Part shown: piece after piece, positions 60,972-64,000 of the stretch
How positions within the stretch are numbered: the stretch's first letter is position 1
Layout: every line of letters starts with the position of its first letter
Source of the DNA: Luteibacter sp. UNC138MFCol5.1
GTDB lineage: Bacteria > Pseudomonadota > Gammaproteobacteria > Xanthomonadales > Rhodanobacteraceae
NCBI RefSeq assembly: GCF_900110505.1
Contig: NZ_FODZ01000003.1
Coordinates: forward strand, 683,975 to 747,974
Direction of reading: 5' to 3'
Length of the DNA stretch: 64,000 bases
The notes under the pieces: generated by a model
Seen by the model: the letters and a program-made list of their open reading frames with translations, nothing else
Databases searched by the model: none
Told to the model about the DNA's origin: nothing
Made by a program: the position numbers and the translations under genes

Positions 60972-62621
60972 ATGGGTTTTGTGCAGGAGGCGCCGCGACT
61001 GGCGCATCCCTTCCGCCACGATCGCGTGCTCAACGCGTGGCTCGACAATCGTTTGCCCGCCGACCGGCTGGACCACGCGCGGCCGGACCTCGAAGCGCTG
61101 GGCGATTACGCCGTCATGGCCTGGGATCGCCGTACGCGCACGCCGCGTGTCGAGCCCGTGCTCACGCAATGGGACGCCTGGGGCAACCGCGTCGACCGGA
61201 TCGCCCTCACGCCCGCCTGGGAGGAAGGCCCGGCACTGACGACCCGCCACGCGGTGCTCGCGGCCGGCCATGCGGGGACGCCCTGGGCGCGCGTCGAGGA
61301 GTTCGCCCGCGTCTACCTCTACCACGTCGCCAGCGAATTCTGGTGCTGCCCGCTCGCGATGACCGACGGCGCCGCCACGGCGCTGCACGCGTCGGGCAAC
61401 ACCGCGCTGATGAAACGCGCGCTGCCCCGGTTCCTCAGCCGCGACCCCGCGACCTTCTGGCTCTCGGGACAGTGGATGACCGAAACGCCGGGCGGCTCGG
61501 ACGTGGGCCGCACCGAGACCGTGGCGCGCCAGGACGCGGAGGGGCAATGGCGCCTGTACGGGCGCAAGTGGTTCAGTTCGGCGGTCGTCGGCGAGGCCGC
61601 GCTCGCTCTCGCGCGTCCCGAGGGTGCCGGCGGTGGCACCTCGGCGCTCGCGCTGTTCTATGTCGAGACGAAAGACGAGCACGGCGCCTGGCAGGGCATC
61701 ACGATCGACCGGCTGAAGAAGAAGCTCGGCACGCACGAACTGCCCACGGCGGAGATCCGTCTCGACGGACTGGCGGCGACGCCCGTCGGACCGCTCGATC
61801 ACGGTGTGCGGCAGATCGCGCCGATGCTCAACGTCACGCGCACGTGGAACGCCGTGTGCGCGGTGGCGAGCATGGCCCGCGCGATTTCGCTCGCCCGCGA
61901 TTACGCGCGGCGGCGCGACGCGTTCGGCGCGCGGCTCGTCGAGCACCCGCTGCACGCGCGCACGCTGGCCGACATGCAGGCGGAATTCGAGGGCGCGTTC
62001 GCGCTCGCCTTCCACGTCGCCGAACTGCTGGGCCGGACCGAACATGGCGAGTGCGAGCCGCACGAGCCCGCGCTGCTCCGCCTGCTGACGCCGCTGGCGA
62101 AACTGTGGACCGCGAAGGTTTCCATCCGCGTCGTGTCCGAAGCGATCGAATGCTTCGGCGGCGCCGGCTACATCGAGGATACCGGCCTGCCGCAATTGCT
62201 ACGCGACGCGCAGGTGTACGCGATCTGGGAGGGCACGACCAACGTGCTCTCACTGGACATGCTGCGGACCCTGTCCAGCGGGATCGTGCCGCTGAGGCAC
62301 GCGATCGGCGGATTGCTTCCTGCGGGCGACCCGCACGAACGGAACGCGATCGTGGCGGCTCTCGACGCGACCGAGGCGCTGCTCGGCGAGATCGTGGCCG
62401 ACCGCGCCTCGCTGGAGGCCTCGGCGCGGGGCATCGCCTACACCCTGGCTCGGACGATGGCCGCGGCCCTGCTCGTCCGCGCCGCGGACTGGGGCGACGC
62501 CGCGGGCGATCCCCGTCCCCGCGCCGCCTGCCGGCGCTTCATCGAGCGGGGCCTCGACCGGCTCGCCCTTCCGGCCAACGAGGACGACGCCCTGCTCGCG
62601 GGGGACAACCCTGTAGAATGA
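60972..62621 (+). CDS. AidB-like acyl-CoA dehydrogenase family flavoprotein
   Basis: This 549-residue flavoprotein is of the AidB branch of acyl-CoA dehydrogenases. The region QWMTETPGGSDVG is for FAD binding, LGTHELPTAEIRLDG lies in the middle domain, and YAIWEGTTNVLSLD contains the Glu used as general base. AidB of E. coli binds DNA in the response to alkylation, and other relatives are true dehydrogenases. The C-terminal extension beyond the dehydrogenase core fits AidB size. It follows the DUF2069 gene after 30 bases. Confidence 0.82.
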   Translation: MGFVQEAPRLAHPFRHDRVLNAWLDNRLPADRLDHARPDLEALGDYAVMAWDRRTRTPRVEPVLTQWDAWGNRVDRIALTPAWEEGPALTTRHAVLAAGHAGTPWARVEEFARVYLYHVASEFWCCPLAMTDGAATALHASGNTALMKRALPRFLSRDPATFWLSGQWMTETPGGSDVGRTETVARQDAEGQWRLYGRKWFSSAVVGEAALALARPEGAGGGTSALALFYVETKDEHGAWQGITIDRLKKKLGTHELPTAEIRLDGLAATPVGPLDHGVRQIAPMLNVTRTWNAVCAVASMARAISLARDYARRRDAFGARLVEHPLHARTLADMQAEFEGAFALAFHVAELLGRTEHGECEPHEPALLRLLTPLAKLWTAKVSIRVVSEAIECFGGAGYIEDTGLPQLLRDAQVYAIWEGTTNVLSLDMLRTLSSGIVPLRHAIGGLLPAGDPHERNAIVAALDATEALLGEIVADRASLEASARGIAYTLARTMAAALLVRAADWGDAAGDPRPRAACRRFIERGLDRLALPANEDDALLAGDNPVE

Positions 62622-62654
62622 GGGCCCCGTTTCACCCCCTTCCCAGGTCACTCC

Positions 62655-63140
62655 ATGCAGCAGCTCACCATCGTCACCACCGGCGGCACCATCGACAAGG
62701 TCTATTTCGACGACAAGTCGGATTACCAGATCGGCTCGCCGCAGATCGGTGACATCCTCCAGCAGCTGGGCGTTGCTTTCCGCTTCGACGTGATCCCCAT
62801 CCTGCGCAAGGACAGCCTGCACGTCACCGACGAGGATCGCGCGCTGATCCGCAGCACCATCGAAGCCCAGCCGCACCGCCATGTCCTCGTGACGCACGGC
62901 ACCGACACCATGGTCGACACGGCGCGCGTGCTCGCGGGTATCGAAGGCAAGGTGATCGTGCTCACGGGTGCGCTCAATCCGGCGCGGTTCCAGGGTTCCG
63001 ACGCCGTGTTCAACATCGGCTGCGCGGTCGGCGCGGTGCAGACGCTGGCCGACGGCGTCTACATCGCGATGAACGGGCGCGTGTGGGATCCGGCCGCGGT
63101 TCGCAAGAACCGCGACGCGAATCGCTTCGAGGCGATCTGA
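62655..63140 (+). CDS. Single-domain asparaginase-like protein
   Basis: This 161-residue protein corresponds to the N-terminal domain of type I/II L-asparaginase only. Both catalytic motifs of that domain are present: TTGGTIDKVYF with the nucleophilic Thr, and THGTDTMVDTA with the Thr-Asp pair. Ordinary asparaginases have 320-340 residues and a second domain for tetramer building; here the frame ends at a clean stop (NRFEAI). A dedicated short subfamily is likely, and activity on asparagine is not assured. It is convergent with the protease gene, which ends one base away. Confidence 0.82.
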   Translation: MQQLTIVTTGGTIDKVYFDDKSDYQIGSPQIGDILQQLGVAFRFDVIPILRKDSLHVTDEDRALIRSTIEAQPHRHVLVTHGTDTMVDTARVLAGIEGKVIVLTGALNPARFQGSDAVFNIGCAVGAVQTLADGVYIAMNGRVWDPAAVRKNRDANRFEAI

Positions 63141-63141
63141 T

Positions 63142-64000
63142 TCAGCGCGGGGCGCGGTCTTCGAAGACCGCGTCCACCGTCGCCCCCGCATCCATGAGGC
63201 CTGCGCCGCAGCCCTTGGGGCACGGGCCAGGCAACGGGCGCGCGTTGTCCACCAGCTGACGCGTGACAGCGTCCACGTCGATGGCCGGATCCACCGACCG
63301 CATGAGCGCCACAAGCGCCGACACGTGCGGCGCCGCCATCGAGGTGCCGGCCTTCCAGGCGAACGCCGGCCGTTCCCGACCGCGCTGTCCGCCGTCCACG
63401 GAAGACACGATGTCGTCCGCACCCACCTCGGTGAGGCTTCCCCCGGGTGCGGCGAGGGTCACGCGATCGCCGAAATTCGAGTACCAGGCCATCGCTCCGT
63501 CACGGGCCAGCGCGCCGACCGTGACGACGCCGGGGCAGTTCGCCGGCATCGCGGCGGACGCGGGCATCTCCTCGTTGCCCGCGGCGGCGACCACCACCGA
63601 GCCACGGGAGCGCGCGCCATCGATCGCGCGGGAGAACGTGCCGCTGCACGCGCCCGGCACGCCGAGGCTGAGATTGATCACGTCGGCGCGTCGCTCCACC
63701 TGCGGCACGCCCGGCACCTCGCCACCGCTCGCCCAGACGATGGCATCGGCGACGTCGGACATCCGTCCGCCGCAGCGTCCCAGGACGCGAACGGGCAGGA
63801 GCTTCGCCTCGGGCGCCAGCCCGATCATGCCCGGCAGGTTGCCGGCACGGGCCGCGACGATGCCGGCGACGTGGGTGCCGTGCCACGACGAGCGGCGGGC
63901 GGATGTCGCGCCGCACTCGCCGGGATCGTTCCAGTCGCCCTCGTCGGTCGGGTCGGCGTCGCGACCGTCGCCATCTCGTGCCTGCTGCGCATCGCCCACG
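63142..64000 (-). CDS. Subtilisin-like S8 serine protease (5' part off the window)
   Basis: The visible 286 codons are the C-terminal part of an S8 family peptidase. The catalytic His is in WHGTHVAGIVAA and the Ser in GTSMAAPHVSAL; the oxyanion Asn is in AAAGNEEMPAS. The catalytic Asp must lie upstream beyond 64000. Cys residues are spread through the domain (ECGATSA, GRCGGRM, GACSGTF, ANCPG, PCPKGCGAG), which suggests disulfides and secretion. The protein ends about 60 residues after the Ser without an added C-terminal domain. Confidence 0.88.
   Translation of the reverse strand, partial: VGDAQQARDGDGRDADPTDEGDWNDPGECGATSARRSSWHGTHVAGIVAARAGNLPGMIGLAPEAKLLPVRVLGRCGGRMSDVADAIVWASGGEVPGVPQVERRADVINLSLGVPGACSGTFSRAIDGARSRGSVVVAAAGNEEMPASAAMPANCPGVVTVGALARDGAMAWYSNFGDRVTLAAPGGSLTEVGADDIVSSVDGGQRGRERPAFAWKAGTSMAAPHVSALVALMRSVDPAIDVDAVTRQLVDNARPLPGPCPKGCGAGLMDAGATVDAVFEDRAPR

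Overview
The window is high-GC gammaproteobacterial DNA, most likely from the Xanthomonadales/Lysobacterales and probably a Rhodanobacteraceae genus such as Luteibacter, Dyella or Rhodanobacter. This rests on gene content: a pilA/pilBCD-coaE block, a kinase-less bacteriophytochrome of the Xanthomonas type beside its heme oxygenase, a two-domain HD-GYP protein, Sco1/PCuAC, and many REP-like palindromes. No sequence search was possible, so the genus is an inference.

Layout. (1) 1-3942, minus: the end of a type VI secretion operon, tssB-tssC-hcp-tssE-tssF, with tssF cut by the window edge. (2) 4.1-7.4 kb: CorA and an exported S9 peptidase, converging on a shared hairpin terminator. (3) 7.5-25.9 kb: a type IV pilus region. 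Two tandem pilin genes each have a recognisable sigma-54 promoter. They are followed by two paralogous TMTC-like GT-C membrane proteins and three methyltransferases on the plus strand, then by a minus-strand glycan operon (GT2, GT4, asparagine synthetase-like amidotransferase, GT4, LPG-synthase-type membrane protein). pilB, pilC, pilD and coaE come next. The roughly 12-kb carbohydrate block between pilA and pilB is the most interesting part of the window and looks like a pilin- or surface-glycan module. (4) 26-28.6 kb: an EAL protein and an HD-GYP protein, translationally coupled. (5) 28.7-33.4 kb: lipoprotein MsrA, HutU, a Pro/Gln-rich exported protein, an NPP-like phosphodiesterase lipoprotein and a small DUF2007-like protein. 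(6) 33.4-35.9 kb: bphO-bphP. (7) 35.9-43.4 kb: housekeeping genes (Ate/Bpt, a BtuF-like protein, YjbQ, PdxH, a glycerate kinase-like protein, an epimerase, aroK-aroB, a WGR protein, hemE). (8) 43.5-50.3 kb, minus: TPR lipoprotein, PBP1b, an epimerase, a TPR membrane protein, PurT. (9) 50.4-56.2 kb: three tandem paralogous exported transglutaminase-like proteins, then an SPFH protein and a ribbon-helix-helix-like protein preceded by two TGATATCAA boxes. (10) 56.3-64 kb: DUF423, Sco1-PCuAC, acylphosphatase-TlpA-YihY, WrbA-DUF2069, an AidB-like acyl-CoA dehydrogenase, a one-domain asparaginase and the 3' part of a subtilisin-like protease.

Three families of REP-like inverted repeats are scattered through the window. 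They sit mostly at 3' ends of genes, often supply the TAG stop codon, and in one case lie inside the heme oxygenase reading frame.

No rRNA, tRNA, CRISPR array, integrase, IS element or prophage was recognised. Starts were chosen from family N-termini, signal peptides and ribosome-binding sites, and are often shorter than the longest open frame because antisense and upstream frames are open over long distances in this GC-rich DNA.
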